Part shown: positions 16,874-26,434 of the stretch, one piece after another
Position numbering within the stretch: position 1 is the first letter of the stretch
Layout of the letters: every line of letters starts with the position of its first letter
From: Vagococcus allomyrinae
GTDB lineage: Bacteria; Bacillota; Bacilli; Lactobacillales; Vagococcaceae
Reading direction: 5' to 3'
Assembly (NCBI RefSeq): GCF_017829975.1
Contig: NZ_JAEEGA010000004.1
Coordinates: forward strand, 1-64,000
Length of the DNA: 64,000 nucleotides
Position numbers and translations under genes: made by a program
Notes under the pieces: model-generated
Databases searched by the model: none
Told to the model about the DNA's origin: nothing
The model's input: only the letters and a program-made list of their open reading frames with translations

Positions 16874-18244
16874 TTACTTCAAAATAAACTGACCAAATCG
16901 TTCCTCTACTACTCCTGCATCAATGGAATAAATAGTGTGGCCACGTAGGATTGTCTGAGCGATTTGTGCCCCAATTTCACGACCGATATAAGGGCTTATT
17001 TGATTTTTATACTCTAAGTCTGTTGCCTTCAATACATATGAAGAATTTGGCTTAATTAATACAAAATCAGCATCTTTCCCAATAGTAATGCTCCCTTTAT
17101 GTGCTAAATCATAGCGTTTAGCAGGATTTGTCGCAATGATATTGGCAAAAGTGGTTAACGGCATACCACGCTTTTGAACGCCTTCATCAAACAGAATATC
17201 TACATTGTTTTGGACACCTGAAATACCTCCCCATGCTTCAAATGCGTTAGCTGTGTCTTTTAAATCTGGAGTACAAGGTGAATGATCAGAGGTCACAAAG
17301 GAAATCTCTTCTTGCATAACTTTTTTCCATAAGCCATTTTGGGCTTTTTTATCTCTAATAGGTGGCGAGCACTTGACAACAGGACCAATGGCATCCAACT
17401 CATCTGTTTCAAAATACAAGTAATGAGTACATGTTTCACAAGTAACGTCTACCCCTGCCTGACGAGCTTGAGTTACTTCTTCGACCCCCTCTGGACAAGC
17501 CACATGACAAATATGAATTCGGCAGCCTGTTTCTTTGGCAAATAGAATGGCCCGTTTAATTGGTTCTACTTCGGTAAAGACTGGACGCGTCGCCACATAA
17601 TCTTTAAGAGTTGTTTTGCCATTTTTGTAAGCAATTTCACCTAAGCGATCAGTAATTGCGGCATTTTCAGCATGTATGGCTAAGACTTTCCCCGTCTTAG
17701 CAACCAGTTTCATCCCTTCGTATAAGGAGTAATCATCAACATTCATAAAATCTCCATCAATAGAGCGGTCACCACAAGTGGCCATAAAGCATTTGTATGC
17801 GGCGACGCCTCCAGCATCTAATTCTTCAATCCCATGTCTTTCTAGATTGAAAGGAACTAAGCCACCAAAGGAGGCCACATCAACAGATAGTTTGCCCTTT
17901 CCAGCTTGAAACTTAATCTCGAGACTTTCTTTATCGACAGTGGCTGGCACTTGGTTAAGAGGCATTTCCATAAAGCTCGTTACCCCACCTTTAGCACAAG
18001 CTCGTGTTCCCGTTAAATAACCTTCCCATTCATCACGATAACCACCGCCAGGATCAGTGATATGCACATGGGCGTCCACCATCCCTGGACTGACAATCAA
18101 CCCTTTGGCGTCAATTACTTTCTTGGAATCACCTAAATCATTCCCGATGGCCGCAATTTTGCCATCCTTGACTGCCACATCTGTTTTGATTTCACTGTTT
18201 TCTAAAATAACTAAACCGTTTTTGATAATTAAATCATAGCCCAT
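16874..18244 (-). CDS. allB: allantoinase
   Basis: Hydrolyses allantoin to allantoate, the first committed step of ureide breakdown. The 456-residue protein is a cyclic amidohydrolase with all binuclear zinc ligands visible: H59 and H61 (DAHVHITDPGG), K151 for carboxylation (AAYKCFMAT), H191 (LAIHAENA), H247 (CHVACPEG) and D320 (TSDHSPCTPD). The SDHSPC motif is typical of allantoinases rather than dihydropyrimidinases. Its AGGAGG-led start lies 48 bp after the permease stop, so permease and AllB form an operon. Confidence 0.93.
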   Translation of the reverse strand: MGYDLIIKNGLVILENSEIKTDVAVKDGKIAAIGNDLGDSKKVIDAKGLIVSPGMVDAHVHITDPGGGYRDEWEGYLTGTRACAKGGVTSFMEMPLNQVPATVDKESLEIKFQAGKGKLSVDVASFGGLVPFNLERHGIEELDAGGVAAYKCFMATCGDRSIDGDFMNVDDYSLYEGMKLVAKTGKVLAIHAENAAITDRLGEIAYKNGKTTLKDYVATRPVFTEVEPIKRAILFAKETGCRIHICHVACPEGVEEVTQARQAGVDVTCETCTHYLYFETDELDAIGPVVKCSPPIRDKKAQNGLWKKVMQEEISFVTSDHSPCTPDLKDTANAFEAWGGISGVQNNVDILFDEGVQKRGMPLTTFANIIATNPAKRYDLAHKGSITIGKDADFVLIKPNSSYVLKATDLEYKNQISPYIGREIGAQIAQTILRGHTIYSIDAGVVEERFGQFILK

Positions 18245-18292
18245 TGCTTTTCCTCCTCAGGAAGTTTTATTCTAACCAAACAAGTTGGTTAT

Positions 18293-19777
18293 TTATTTCC
18301 GTTTTTTTAAAACTAAGTAAATAATCAAAGATAAACCAGCACCAATTAACCAAGACAAACTGGAAATGATTTTTAAACTGGGAATGAATTGACCTAACAT
18401 TGAAATAATTAGCGCCACAATCGTTGCGATGTAGGCTTCTTTATTAATCCCTTTGTATTGATTGTTTGAATTGTCTTCAGAGGGATCCATATATAACTGA
18501 TCTAAATCAATCGTTTGTTTATGAATGAAAAAATACTGAGCGATCATTACCCCAGCTACTGGTCCTAAAACAGCCCCAATCATATTCAAAAAAGCGAAAA
18601 TACTGTCTTGATTTTCCATCAATTTCCAGGGCATAATCAGAAAACTAATAACTGAAGCAATGATTACCCCTTTTCGATAATTGATTTTTTTAGGAAATAG
18701 CGCCGACAATTGGTAAGCGGCAGGTATGATATTACCAGTGGCATTTGTTGAGATTGTCGTCATTAATAAGACAATGACGGCTAACGTTGCCGCTGGCAGA
18801 CTGTCCCATTTATCAACTATATTTAACACATTCCACTCTTGCACACCGTAATGAATCGAGCCGCCAATCAAAATTGCCACACTAGAAAAAGCGAAGATTA
18901 AGTAACCTATCAAAAGACTAGCAGTCTGGCCAATGGTTTGAGCGCGAGTTGACTTAGCGTTTTGTGTGAAATCCGAGGCACTTGCACCAGGCGCTGCCCA
19001 AACGGCTAATACGGCATTAATAATCATTAAATAGACTATAGGAGCTGAATGGTTTTGAACCATATTACCTGTTGGTGTAAAAGCCAAAATATTACTAATC
19101 CCACCACCGACTTTTACTGCCCAAATCGCCATTCCCCCAAAAACAACGTAAATTAACGGATTTAAAATTGCGGTAAATTTATTCAAAACACCACCACCGC
19201 CAAAACCAATCCCCATGTTAATTATCCAAAAGACAGTAAAGGCGATTAATCCAGGAAGATTAATCCCAAAGAAATTAAATTCAGCACCCAATGTTAAAAA
19301 TCCTGGCCATATTTTGCCAACTAATATCAGCAATGCCAATGATCCAGTAAAATTTTGCAAGCCAAACCAAGCAATTGCTGCCACACATCCTCTTAAAAAA
19401 CCAGGAAGTTTAGCGCCGATATCCCCATAAGTTGATCGCAAGTGCATAGCAAAAGGGATTCCGTAGCGAGACCCTGCACGTCCGTTTAATACCATAAAAG
19501 CTGCCACAACCAAAGAGCTGACAATAATCGCTAACATCACATTTAATGGTGACAAGCCTAAAAATAGAAATCCGCCAACAGCTGTATAATTGGGAATGTT
19601 GTGTACCGATCCCATCCATAACGTAAAATAATTTGAGGTACCCATATTTCGTTTAGTCGCCGTTTTTGGCAGTACATCGTCGTTATAGCCTCTCGTTCTC
19701 AACCGTTTAACTTGTTCTTCTGTCACACGAATGTCAGTATCTTGTTCATGATGACTGACAGAATCATTGCTGACCAT
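18293..19777 (-). CDS. pucI: NCS1-family allantoin permease
   Basis: The 494-residue protein has about 12 helices of the nucleobase:cation symporter-1 family. It resembles the Bacillus PucI / E. coli YbbW allantoin permeases: NMGTSNYFTLWMGSVHNIPNYTAVGG near the N-terminus, YGIPFAMHLRSTYG, and TGNIIPAAYQLSALFPKKIN in the later half. It should import allantoin with a cation. The start at 19777 has CTAGGAGGG upstream; an extension of the frame to 19966 has no ribosome binding site and runs over the cre box. It is first in an operon with allB. Confidence 0.88.
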   Translation of the reverse strand: MVSNDSVSHHEQDTDIRVTEEQVKRLRTRGYNDDVLPKTATKRNMGTSNYFTLWMGSVHNIPNYTAVGGFLFLGLSPLNVMLAIIVSSLVVAAFMVLNGRAGSRYGIPFAMHLRSTYGDIGAKLPGFLRGCVAAIAWFGLQNFTGSLALLILVGKIWPGFLTLGAEFNFFGINLPGLIAFTVFWIINMGIGFGGGGVLNKFTAILNPLIYVVFGGMAIWAVKVGGGISNILAFTPTGNMVQNHSAPIVYLMIINAVLAVWAAPGASASDFTQNAKSTRAQTIGQTASLLIGYLIFAFSSVAILIGGSIHYGVQEWNVLNIVDKWDSLPAATLAVIVLLMTTISTNATGNIIPAAYQLSALFPKKINYRKGVIIASVISFLIMPWKLMENQDSIFAFLNMIGAVLGPVAGVMIAQYFFIHKQTIDLDQLYMDPSEDNSNNQYKGINKEAYIATIVALIISMLGQFIPSLKIISSLSWLIGAGLSLIIYLVLKKRK

Positions 19778-19951
19778 AAATACCCTCCTAGTATGAAAGT
19801 TGGACTTTAGTTTATTGTTGCTTAACAAATTTTTCATCCTGAAAATAAGATCATTTTCAGGTATATTTATAACCTTTCTGTTTTTAATATCGTGCATAGT
19901 CGTTAACTGTTTTGCCGTATCAGCTGCTGATAGTCTTATCATAACTTTTGT

Positions 19952-19965
19952 TAAAAGCGTTTTCA
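19952..19965. promoter_or_regulatory. cre box (CcpA) upstream of pucI-allB
   Basis: TAAAAGCGTTTTCA matches the cre consensus TGWAANCGNTNWCA at nearly every position. A TATGAT-like -10 follows on the minus strand. It suggests carbon catabolite repression of allantoin uptake. Confidence 0.6.
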
Positions 19966-20101
19966 TTGGTGGAAGTTACAAAAACGCTATTTTTTTTGTG
20001 CACATCGAATAAATACTAATAGCGATATTGCTTCGATTTCATTTTTTTCAAAAAAGTCGCAAGTGATGTCTAAACGAACAACCCATTTTTCACAAACTTT
20101 C

Positions 20102-20146
20102 GCTAAAACAACAGGGAAGAGGTAAATCCTCCCCTGTTGTTTTAGC
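20102..20146 (-). terminator. strong terminator after allG copy A
   Basis: GCTAAAACAACAGGG and CCCTGTTGTTTTAGC, extended by GAGG / CCTC, form a stem of about 19 bp with one mismatch around TAAAT. It ends the transporter-amidohydrolase-allF-allG operon. Confidence 0.8.
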
Positions 20147-20169
20147 TTTATGAAAGTGTGAGCCTAATC

Positions 20170-21432
20170 TTACTGATTGATTCCTAATTTTTCGGCATAA
20201 GCAGTAATGGCTTTTTCAAAACAAGCCAAAGGAGGACGAACAGTCCCTGCTCCAATTTGCCCAATTCCCGCCTTTTTGTGGGCAATCCCTGTGTTGATAA
20301 CAGGCGTAATGCCTGATTCCACTACTAAGCGAGCGTCGATTCCTAAACAAATTCCTTTGAAATCCCAAGTTGGCACTGGAAAGTTATTGTTGTGACTGAT
20401 ACATATTTCTGCCATCTCATTGCTGGTGTTCAACGCATCGTAAAAGCCTCCTGAACCAACAAAACGAGTCACTGCTGGTGCCGCGATCATGGCCATCCCG
20501 CCTACACCAAAGGTTTCCGTAATGGCGCTGTCGCCGATATCGGTGTTGGCATCTTCTCCGCTATAGCCTGAGAAGTACAACCCTTGTGGCGTGTTAACTG
20601 GACCTGTAAACCACTGATCTCCCATACCGCTGATCCGAATGCCAAAGTCTTTCCCATTCCGACACATGGCTGTGACCACAGTGCCCTCTTCAATCAAGCG
20701 AGCCCCGTCCATGACAGCTTTAGCGGCAGCCATCATGATGTTTAAGAAAAATTGATCGGTATCCGCTAAGAATTGGGATACTTCTTGTTTTTCTTTTTCA
20801 GCAATCGGCAAACTGGTAATAATCGGACCAACTTCTTTGTAAAAGGCTAAGGAAGCGGCGATATTTCGTTGATGAAACTCATCCCCCATAGCGATTGCTT
20901 TTGCCACTAGAACGTTGACATTAAGGCCCTCTTCCATGGTTTGAATGGCTTGGCTTAAGACTGGTCCTAAAGTGTCTCGCATCCAGCGTAAGCGGGTGAT
21001 CACTTCATCTGAGTAAGCACCAAAACGCAAGACTGCCCCAATTCCTTCGTTCATCGTACAATAAGCTCGATTGCCATCGGTTTTATTTTCAACGACTAAC
21101 AATGGCATATTGGCTGAGGTAATGCCCCCCATGGGGCCAACGGCATCATAGTGATGACAAGGGGCAAAGGCCACTTGTCCAGAAGCCAATAAGTGACGGG
21201 CTTCGGCTTCATTTGTTGCCCATTCTTCAAATAAGACGGCTCCGACACAAGAGCCTTGCATCGGATCGGTCATTTCCTCCCACGTCATAGGTGGCCCAGC
21301 GTGTAATAAGAGGTAACTGTCCAAAGCAGGAATCAGCGCCTTGGCTGGTTGAACATCCATTAAAAAGGGTGCGCTTTGTGTGATTTTATCAATAACGGCT
21401 TGATTAGCCTCATCAATTGTTTGGTAAGTCAT
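20170..21432 (-). CDS. allG: oxamate carbamoyltransferase subunit AllG (DUF1116, YlbE-like), copy A
   Basis: The 420-residue protein is a DUF1116 member (E. coli YlbE/AllG). With AllF (FdrA) and AllH it forms the enzyme that converts oxalurate and phosphate to oxamate and carbamoyl phosphate. Recognisable segments are PPMTWEEMTDPMQGSCVGA, ACHHYDAVGPMGGITSANMP and CRNGKDFGIRISGMGDQWF. The start at 21432 has GGGGGAG upstream and lies 1 bp after the allF stop, so the two are translationally coupled. It is about 98-99% identical in DNA to copy B at 35401-36663, differing at the C-terminal end (GINQ here, GMTL there). Confidence 0.88.
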   Translation of the reverse strand: MTYQTIDEANQAVIDKITQSAPFLMDVQPAKALIPALDSYLLLHAGPPMTWEEMTDPMQGSCVGAVLFEEWATNEAEARHLLASGQVAFAPCHHYDAVGPMGGITSANMPLLVVENKTDGNRAYCTMNEGIGAVLRFGAYSDEVITRLRWMRDTLGPVLSQAIQTMEEGLNVNVLVAKAIAMGDEFHQRNIAASLAFYKEVGPIITSLPIAEKEKQEVSQFLADTDQFFLNIMMAAAKAVMDGARLIEEGTVVTAMCRNGKDFGIRISGMGDQWFTGPVNTPQGLYFSGYSGEDANTDIGDSAITETFGVGGMAMIAAPAVTRFVGSGGFYDALNTSNEMAEICISHNNNFPVPTWDFKGICLGIDARLVVESGITPVINTGIAHKKAGIGQIGAGTVRPPLACFEKAITAYAEKLGINQ

Positions 21433-21433
21433 A

Positions 21434-23179
21434 TTAATTCTCCCCCTTTGAAGCAAATTGGAAATTGTTTAAGAAATACAGCGTCTTCTGCAAGGCAACA
21501 TCGCCACCTGCCGAAGGGCGCCAATCGAAGTGAGCCACTTCCCCACCATTGTCAGTAATTGACTCTGTAAAGCTTTGTAAGCCGATGTTGATGACTTTTG
21601 GTGTTGTCGAGAGCAACTGTTCTAATTCAAATGAGACAGTAGGTAATTGCTTTAGAGGACTAGCCTCTTTCGGAAGTGTTTCTTTGGAAGTGAAGGTCAA
21701 TTGGCCACCAACAGCTCTAATTGCTGTTGAAATTGCCTGAACATTATTCTGACAAACGACAACCCCTGCTTTTTCCAAAATTTCAATTTGTTGCTCAAAA
21801 CCTTGCTTATCAGCGTCTGTCCCCACAACAATCCCTATAAACAGCACATCAGGACGAGCTATTTGGACCTTTTCAATAGCTCCTGTCAAAGCACTAGCCA
21901 TATCTTCGTGGGCACCATAACCTAAAACCACATCAAGAATGACGACAGCCGTCTCGGGTTGGTCAAGCACCGATTCAATCTTCTCAATTCGAATTTCAGG
22001 ATCAATCATCGGATGAGGTTTACCATTTGTGTATAAATCGTCGCCTAAGTCGATGACTTCATGAGGGCCTGCTTGTAGGATATATCCTGCTTGATGGTGA
22101 TTATCACTAATCGCCAAAGCATCTGTCAATAAAAATGCTGCTTCATAAGCCAATGTGCCACCTGAATAGTATCCTTTAATTCCTTTAGTCGTTGATAATG
22201 GCACATCTTTTGCAGGAGCTGGAGTGTATGCAACTGCCTCATTAAGACTGATTTTGGTTGCTAACTGAGCAGCTTCTTCCAATGTATAAGCGTGATAAAG
22301 ATTTTCTTCATGAGACCTTGGTTTCGATCCTAAGAATAACGTTACAACGGGTTTAGACAGTTTACGAAGGACATCTAATACCATTGTGGCAACTTCTTTT
22401 GCTGGCGGTTTTGAGATCACCACAATCACATCGGTATCTGCCGATTCGTTTAAGGCGATAATACTGTCAATCATTGAGACCGCCCCAACTTCCGTTGACA
22501 AGTCGCGTCCACCAGTTCCGATGGCATTTGTCACGCCTTGTCCATAACGATGAATCAATGTGGTAACTTCTTGGATACCGGTGCCTGAAGCCCCGACAAC
22601 AGCTATCTTCCCTTTGCGAATATTATTGGTAAAGGCTAACGGCAATCCGTGAATGACGCCAGTTCCGCAATCAGGTCCCATCACGATAAGTCCTTTATCA
22701 TGGGCTTTTTGTTTTAAACGCGCCTCTTCTTCAATGGGGACATTATCACTAAAAACGAAAGCGTTAAGTCCGTTATCGAGCGCTTTTTCAATTTCAAGAG
22801 CGGCATAAACACCTGGAATGGAAATCAAAGCGACATTGGCATCAGGTAGTGCCTTGAGTGCTTTATCCCAAGTGTTTATGACCTCTTTAGTTGCCCCTTC
22901 GCTTTCTTTTTGACTGTTTAACTCTGTTTCAATTAATGTCAACACTTCTTGCGTAGCTTCTTGTGAAGTCACTTCTAACATGACTAACATATCGTTGGAA
23001 GTTGCCTCAGCCATTTCTGGCGTATCAAAACCGCCTGCTACTAAAATATCTTTGTTAGCAGGCGTGCCCATCATAATAGACACTCGTTCAACCATGGGTA
23101 ATTGATTTAATTTACTTGTTAACAACATTAAAACAACTGAATCTTGATAACTATTTTTTTTGATGATTGTCTGTAACAT
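21434..23179 (-). CDS. allF: oxamate carbamoyltransferase subunit FdrA (AllF), copy A
   Basis: The 581-residue protein is FdrA-like, related to succinyl-CoA synthetase alpha but without an ATP-grasp domain. It has a CoA-ligase-type Rossmann motif (VVGASGTGIQEVTTLIHRYG), GPDCGTGVIHGLPLAF, and GTGGRDLSTEVGAVSMID. FdrA is now taken as a subunit of oxamate carbamoyltransferase in E. coli (allFGH). The start at 23179 follows GAGGTGG and aligns with copy B; an upstream extension to 23248 is not conserved. Compared with copy B, one stretch of about 330 bp and the 3' end are near-identical while the other parts differ clearly, which suggests partial gene conversion. It may serve a different ureido substrate. 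Confidence 0.85.
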   Translation of the reverse strand: MLQTIIKKNSYQDSVVLMLLTSKLNQLPMVERVSIMMGTPANKDILVAGGFDTPEMAEATSNDMLVMLEVTSQEATQEVLTLIETELNSQKESEGATKEVINTWDKALKALPDANVALISIPGVYAALEIEKALDNGLNAFVFSDNVPIEEEARLKQKAHDKGLIVMGPDCGTGVIHGLPLAFTNNIRKGKIAVVGASGTGIQEVTTLIHRYGQGVTNAIGTGGRDLSTEVGAVSMIDSIIALNESADTDVIVVISKPPAKEVATMVLDVLRKLSKPVVTLFLGSKPRSHEENLYHAYTLEEAAQLATKISLNEAVAYTPAPAKDVPLSTTKGIKGYYSGGTLAYEAAFLLTDALAISDNHHQAGYILQAGPHEVIDLGDDLYTNGKPHPMIDPEIRIEKIESVLDQPETAVVILDVVLGYGAHEDMASALTGAIEKVQIARPDVLFIGIVVGTDADKQGFEQQIEILEKAGVVVCQNNVQAISTAIRAVGGQLTFTSKETLPKEASPLKQLPTVSFELEQLLSTTPKVINIGLQSFTESITDNGGEVAHFDWRPSAGGDVALQKTLYFLNNFQFASKGEN

Positions 23180-23226
23180 CGTTTCCACCTCATCTATTTT
23201 TTTATACGTCCAGTTAACTTCCACAG

Positions 23227-23314
23227 GAAAAGAACGCTGAACAAGCAAGCCGATCCTCGTCCCAAAACAACTTATCTAACGTCGGAGGTGTCTTATGTGT
23301 TTGGCGTTCTTTTC
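23227..23314 (-). repeat. long-range inverted repeat between the amidohydrolase and allF copy A
   Basis: GAAAAGAACGC (23227-23237) and GCGTTCTTTTC (23304-23314) are perfect 11-bp arms about 66 nt apart, in the gap between two genes of one operon. It could be a processing or partial termination structure that adjusts expression of allF-allG. Confidence 0.4.
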
Positions 23315-23332
23315 AGGAGTGTTAGACCAGTC

Positions 23333-24556
23333 TTAACGATGAATAACAGTTTCTTTTGTATTTTCTATCGTCACGCGTCCATTTTTAACCACTACTAGTC
23401 GTTCTGGAATATCAATAATGCTGTTATTTTTTACTTTAGTATCGAGTAGTACCACATCGGCTTGTTTTCCAATGCCGATTCCGTAGTTAGTCAAGCCAAT
23501 CGCACGAGCTGGATTGGTTGTAATCATCGGCAATACTGTTGGTAAATCAGCTGCCCCACCTAAATGAGCAACAGGAATGGCTAGCATCGCTGTTTGTAAA
23601 ATATCACCATTGCCATAAGGTGTAAAAGCGTTACGCATGTTATTGGTGGCAATGCAAACGTTGACCCCGCCATCTCTTAACTTGCGAATTGGTGTTACAG
23701 CACGTCGCACATTATAGGTATCATTACGAGCCCCTAAATGTAAATCTGTTGCTGGTAGGGCCATAACACTAATATTCGCCTCTGCCATCAGTTGAATAAT
23801 AGGGGCTAATTTTTCTGGTGGTAATGCATGGAGTGCTGTTAAGTGACCTACAGATACCCGTCCTTGGTATCCTTCAGCAATGGTCTTTTGGCATAAATAT
23901 TCAATTGACATGTTGTCAGCTTCATCTGCAAAATCCTGATGTAAGTCAATATCTTTGTCATATTTTTTGGCAATCTCGAAAATTAAATCAATATGTTCAT
24001 TTGCTGGCGCATCGTTATATGGAATACCACCTACTACATCAGCTCCCATTTCCATGGCATCATACATCATTTTTTCAGTTCCCGGCGCTTTGAAGATGCC
24101 TTCTTGCGGAAAAGCCACAACTTGAATATCAACTAAATCGCGATACTCTTCTTTTAACTTCAAAATCATTTCAAAGCCGGTAAATCCTTGAGCAGGATCA
24201 AATTCTGAATGAGTTCGTATCGTGGTAACGCCACGGGCAACGATCAAATCCAAGACCGTTTTAGCTCGAGTGTAGACATCTTCACTGGTAAAAGTTGGTT
24301 TTAGTTCAGCAGTGACTTTAATAGCCTCTTGTAATGTTCCAGACTGATTTGGTTTACGATCCGCAATTAGCGCCTTGTCCAAATGAATATGACTTTCCAC
24401 AAAACCTGGAATTAACACTCTTCCTTCGCCGTTGATCACACGATCAGCTGAGTCAGTAATCTCCTGATCGATCGCTACAATTAGACCATCTTTAATCGCC
24501 ACATCTTTTAATTCTTCATCATCGTTCAATCGTACTTGTTTAAATAAAATATCCAT
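23333..24556 (-). CDS. amidohydrolase of the cytosine deaminase/AtzC-like group, substrate unknown
   Basis: The 407-residue protein has the amidohydrolase barrel with H56 and H58 (VESHIHLDKA), H206 (DIDLHQDFADE) and H238 (SVGHLTALHA). The family expects HxDE after the third histidine and SD or HDD at strand 8; here these positions read HQDF and TNN (about 304-306), so the usual glutamate and the metal-binding aspartate appear replaced. Substrate or even catalytic activity is therefore uncertain. It is co-transcribed with an IT-type permease and the first allF-allG pair, suggesting it prepares a ureido compound for the carbamoyltransferase. CTAGGAGGG precedes the ATG. Confidence 0.75.
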   Translation of the reverse strand: MDILFKQVRLNDDEELKDVAIKDGLIVAIDQEITDSADRVINGEGRVLIPGFVESHIHLDKALIADRKPNQSGTLQEAIKVTAELKPTFTSEDVYTRAKTVLDLIVARGVTTIRTHSEFDPAQGFTGFEMILKLKEEYRDLVDIQVVAFPQEGIFKAPGTEKMMYDAMEMGADVVGGIPYNDAPANEHIDLIFEIAKKYDKDIDLHQDFADEADNMSIEYLCQKTIAEGYQGRVSVGHLTALHALPPEKLAPIIQLMAEANISVMALPATDLHLGARNDTYNVRRAVTPIRKLRDGGVNVCIATNNMRNAFTPYGNGDILQTAMLAIPVAHLGGAADLPTVLPMITTNPARAIGLTNYGIGIGKQADVVLLDTKVKNNSIIDIPERLVVVKNGRVTIENTKETVIHR

Positions 24557-24591
24557 AGGTAAACCCTCCTAGTAGTTTTGTAGATTCTTTG

Positions 24592-25950
24592 TTAACCAAA
24601 AATCAATGAAATAATTAGCAAAATAACTGATGCCATGCTAATCCACTTAATATTTCCCTTAACAATATCCAAAATTGGTGTTTGGAAACCAGAAGATAAT
24701 GCTTGCATGGTAATATTGACAAAACTCATCTGACTGCCCAGCCCGACGCCAATTGTCACGAAGCCTAGAGCAAGGGGTGAAAAGCCTAATGAGACGGCAA
24801 CTGGCAAGACTAAAGTCAAAACAGATCCCACATAAGCACCGGCAGGTATGCCGATTAAAATCCCGGTTAAGACAGCAACAGGTACAACTATCGCTGACGG
24901 TGCTGCTTTGGCAACCCCAGCAATCACTGCAAAAGTTCCTGTTTGAGCGATTACGTTAATGAAGGCTAAAAATATTCCCACTTGGAACAAACGAGTTAAA
25001 ATATATGTTGAGCCATCAATCATTGCTTCCACAGACTGATTCATGTTGAATTTCGTGCAGAAGAAAATTAATGCTAACGTTACAATCATGTATACCATTG
25101 GCGTGAAAATCGTGATCCCAGTTAGTTGATTGACCAAGGGGCCAAAGATAACCGCAAACAGCAAGAAAATTGCTGGGATGGTCATCTTGAATAATTGACC
25201 GTTAGTAAATGAGTCATATTCACTGTTTTCTTCTTCTTTAAATCCAAGATTGCGACGTTTTGTTCCCCAAAAAGCTAAGCCAATCGCCAAAACTAAGAAA
25301 AATAACCAAAACGGGCGCATCGCAGCAACGTATTCAGCAACTGGAAATTCGCCTAATTTAGAAACAATACTTGACTCTAATGAAGCAGGCGATGTTGTAA
25401 ATGACACAGCAGCTGCTAATGACATCGCTGCAATTAATTCAGGTACTGCCCCAACTGCTGCGAAAGCAAGAGGCGCAATGACCATGGCACTACCGCCACC
25501 AATTCCTGACATATAAGTTGCTGCTGCCAATAAAATGACGATAAAAGCAGACACATACTCCACTTTACCTTTAGTTCCTCGTTTAGCAAGAGTTAAAGCA
25601 GCGGTATAACCACCTGATTTAAACACTGCCATAGCGACGGCAGAATTGATAATTGGCACAGTAATGGACAACATACTAGGAACAGCTTCCAATAATTGCG
25701 TATTAGCATCTGCTAAACTCACCCCACCAATAATCATGGCCACAACCCCACCAGCTAAGCCAGCAATAATCATATCAACTTTTAAAAATAATAAAGTCAA
25801 CACAATAATCAGCGGGATTATGGTTAATACAGCCATAAATCCAGTCGGTGTTTTAGTCGCTTCAATCCCTGCTGCTAATACGGGGTGAGCGATTAACAAA
25901 CTCACCACAATACTCAAACCAGCGATACCTAACTGTTTCATTTTACTCAT
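24592..25950 (-). CDS. ion-transporter-superfamily permease, probable organic anion or ureide carrier
   Basis: The 452-residue protein has about 12 helices and the look of the IT superfamily (DcuC/GntP/CitM-like): two halves with glycine-rich re-entrant segments, SGIGGGSAMVIAPLAFAAVG and TGILIGIPAGAYVGSVLTL, and SFTTSPASLESSIVSKLGE. The N-terminus has a hydrophobic leader. First gene of a leftward operon with the amidohydrolase and allF-allG copy A. Likely cargo is a carboxylate or ureide linked to that operon, for example export of oxamate or import of a ureido acid; this is inference. AAAGGAG precedes the ATG. Confidence 0.7.
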   Translation of the reverse strand: MSKMKQLGIAGLSIVVSLLIAHPVLAAGIEATKTPTGFMAVLTIIPLIIVLTLLFLKVDMIIAGLAGGVVAMIIGGVSLADANTQLLEAVPSMLSITVPIINSAVAMAVFKSGGYTAALTLAKRGTKGKVEYVSAFIVILLAAATYMSGIGGGSAMVIAPLAFAAVGAVPELIAAMSLAAAVSFTTSPASLESSIVSKLGEFPVAEYVAAMRPFWLFFLVLAIGLAFWGTKRRNLGFKEEENSEYDSFTNGQLFKMTIPAIFLLFAVIFGPLVNQLTGITIFTPMVYMIVTLALIFFCTKFNMNQSVEAMIDGSTYILTRLFQVGIFLAFINVIAQTGTFAVIAGVAKAAPSAIVVPVAVLTGILIGIPAGAYVGSVLTLVLPVAVSLGFSPLALGFVTIGVGLGSQMSFVNITMQALSSGFQTPILDIVKGNIKWISMASVILLIISLIFG

Positions 25951-26434
25951 GTTGAAACACTCCTTTTTCTTATAAATCCATCATGTTTTAATAATCCGAA
26001 TAAATCCAAAATCTACCTGTTCCCCTACCTGCTTATTTTAGCCCCTTTCATTTTCAGTCATCAGTAAATGAGTTCCCCATTTCTTTACTAGCTGACATCT
26101 CATTATTGATCGGAAGATCCAACTGTCTATCTCCGATTGTTTACGGAAGGTTTCTCGTCCCTTCTTCACCATTAATTCTATACTTAAATGGTGGGGATGC
26201 CATTTATGCCATAAGATAAACAGGAAGCGTTTTCTTATCTACTGTGGATAAACGAGAACTTTTTTATAGACATTTTGCACAATTATAGATATCATCTTAC
26301 TGTACGTCGAGTATTTTGCTTAAATCACCCAAAAAAAGTGTAAAACCACCTATAAAAAAACAAGGGACGCTCGTCTATCTGTTTTGGATGGGGGCTTACT
26401 TAAGTAAAATTTCGCATTATAGGAGGTCAATGCA
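25951..26434. other. divergent regulatory region between the permease operon and pucR2
   Basis: 484 bp without coding potential. It holds a cre box (26222-26235), a 12-bp palindrome TTACTTAAGTAA (about 26397-26408) shortly before the pucR2 ribosome binding site, and presumably two divergent promoters. I cannot place either promoter with certainty. Confidence 0.5.
26222..26235. promoter_or_regulatory. cre box upstream of the permease-amidohydrolase-allFG operon
   Basis: AGGAAGCGTTTTCT fits the cre consensus in most positions. It lies in the 484-bp divergent region, about 270 bp upstream of the permease start. Confidence 0.55.
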
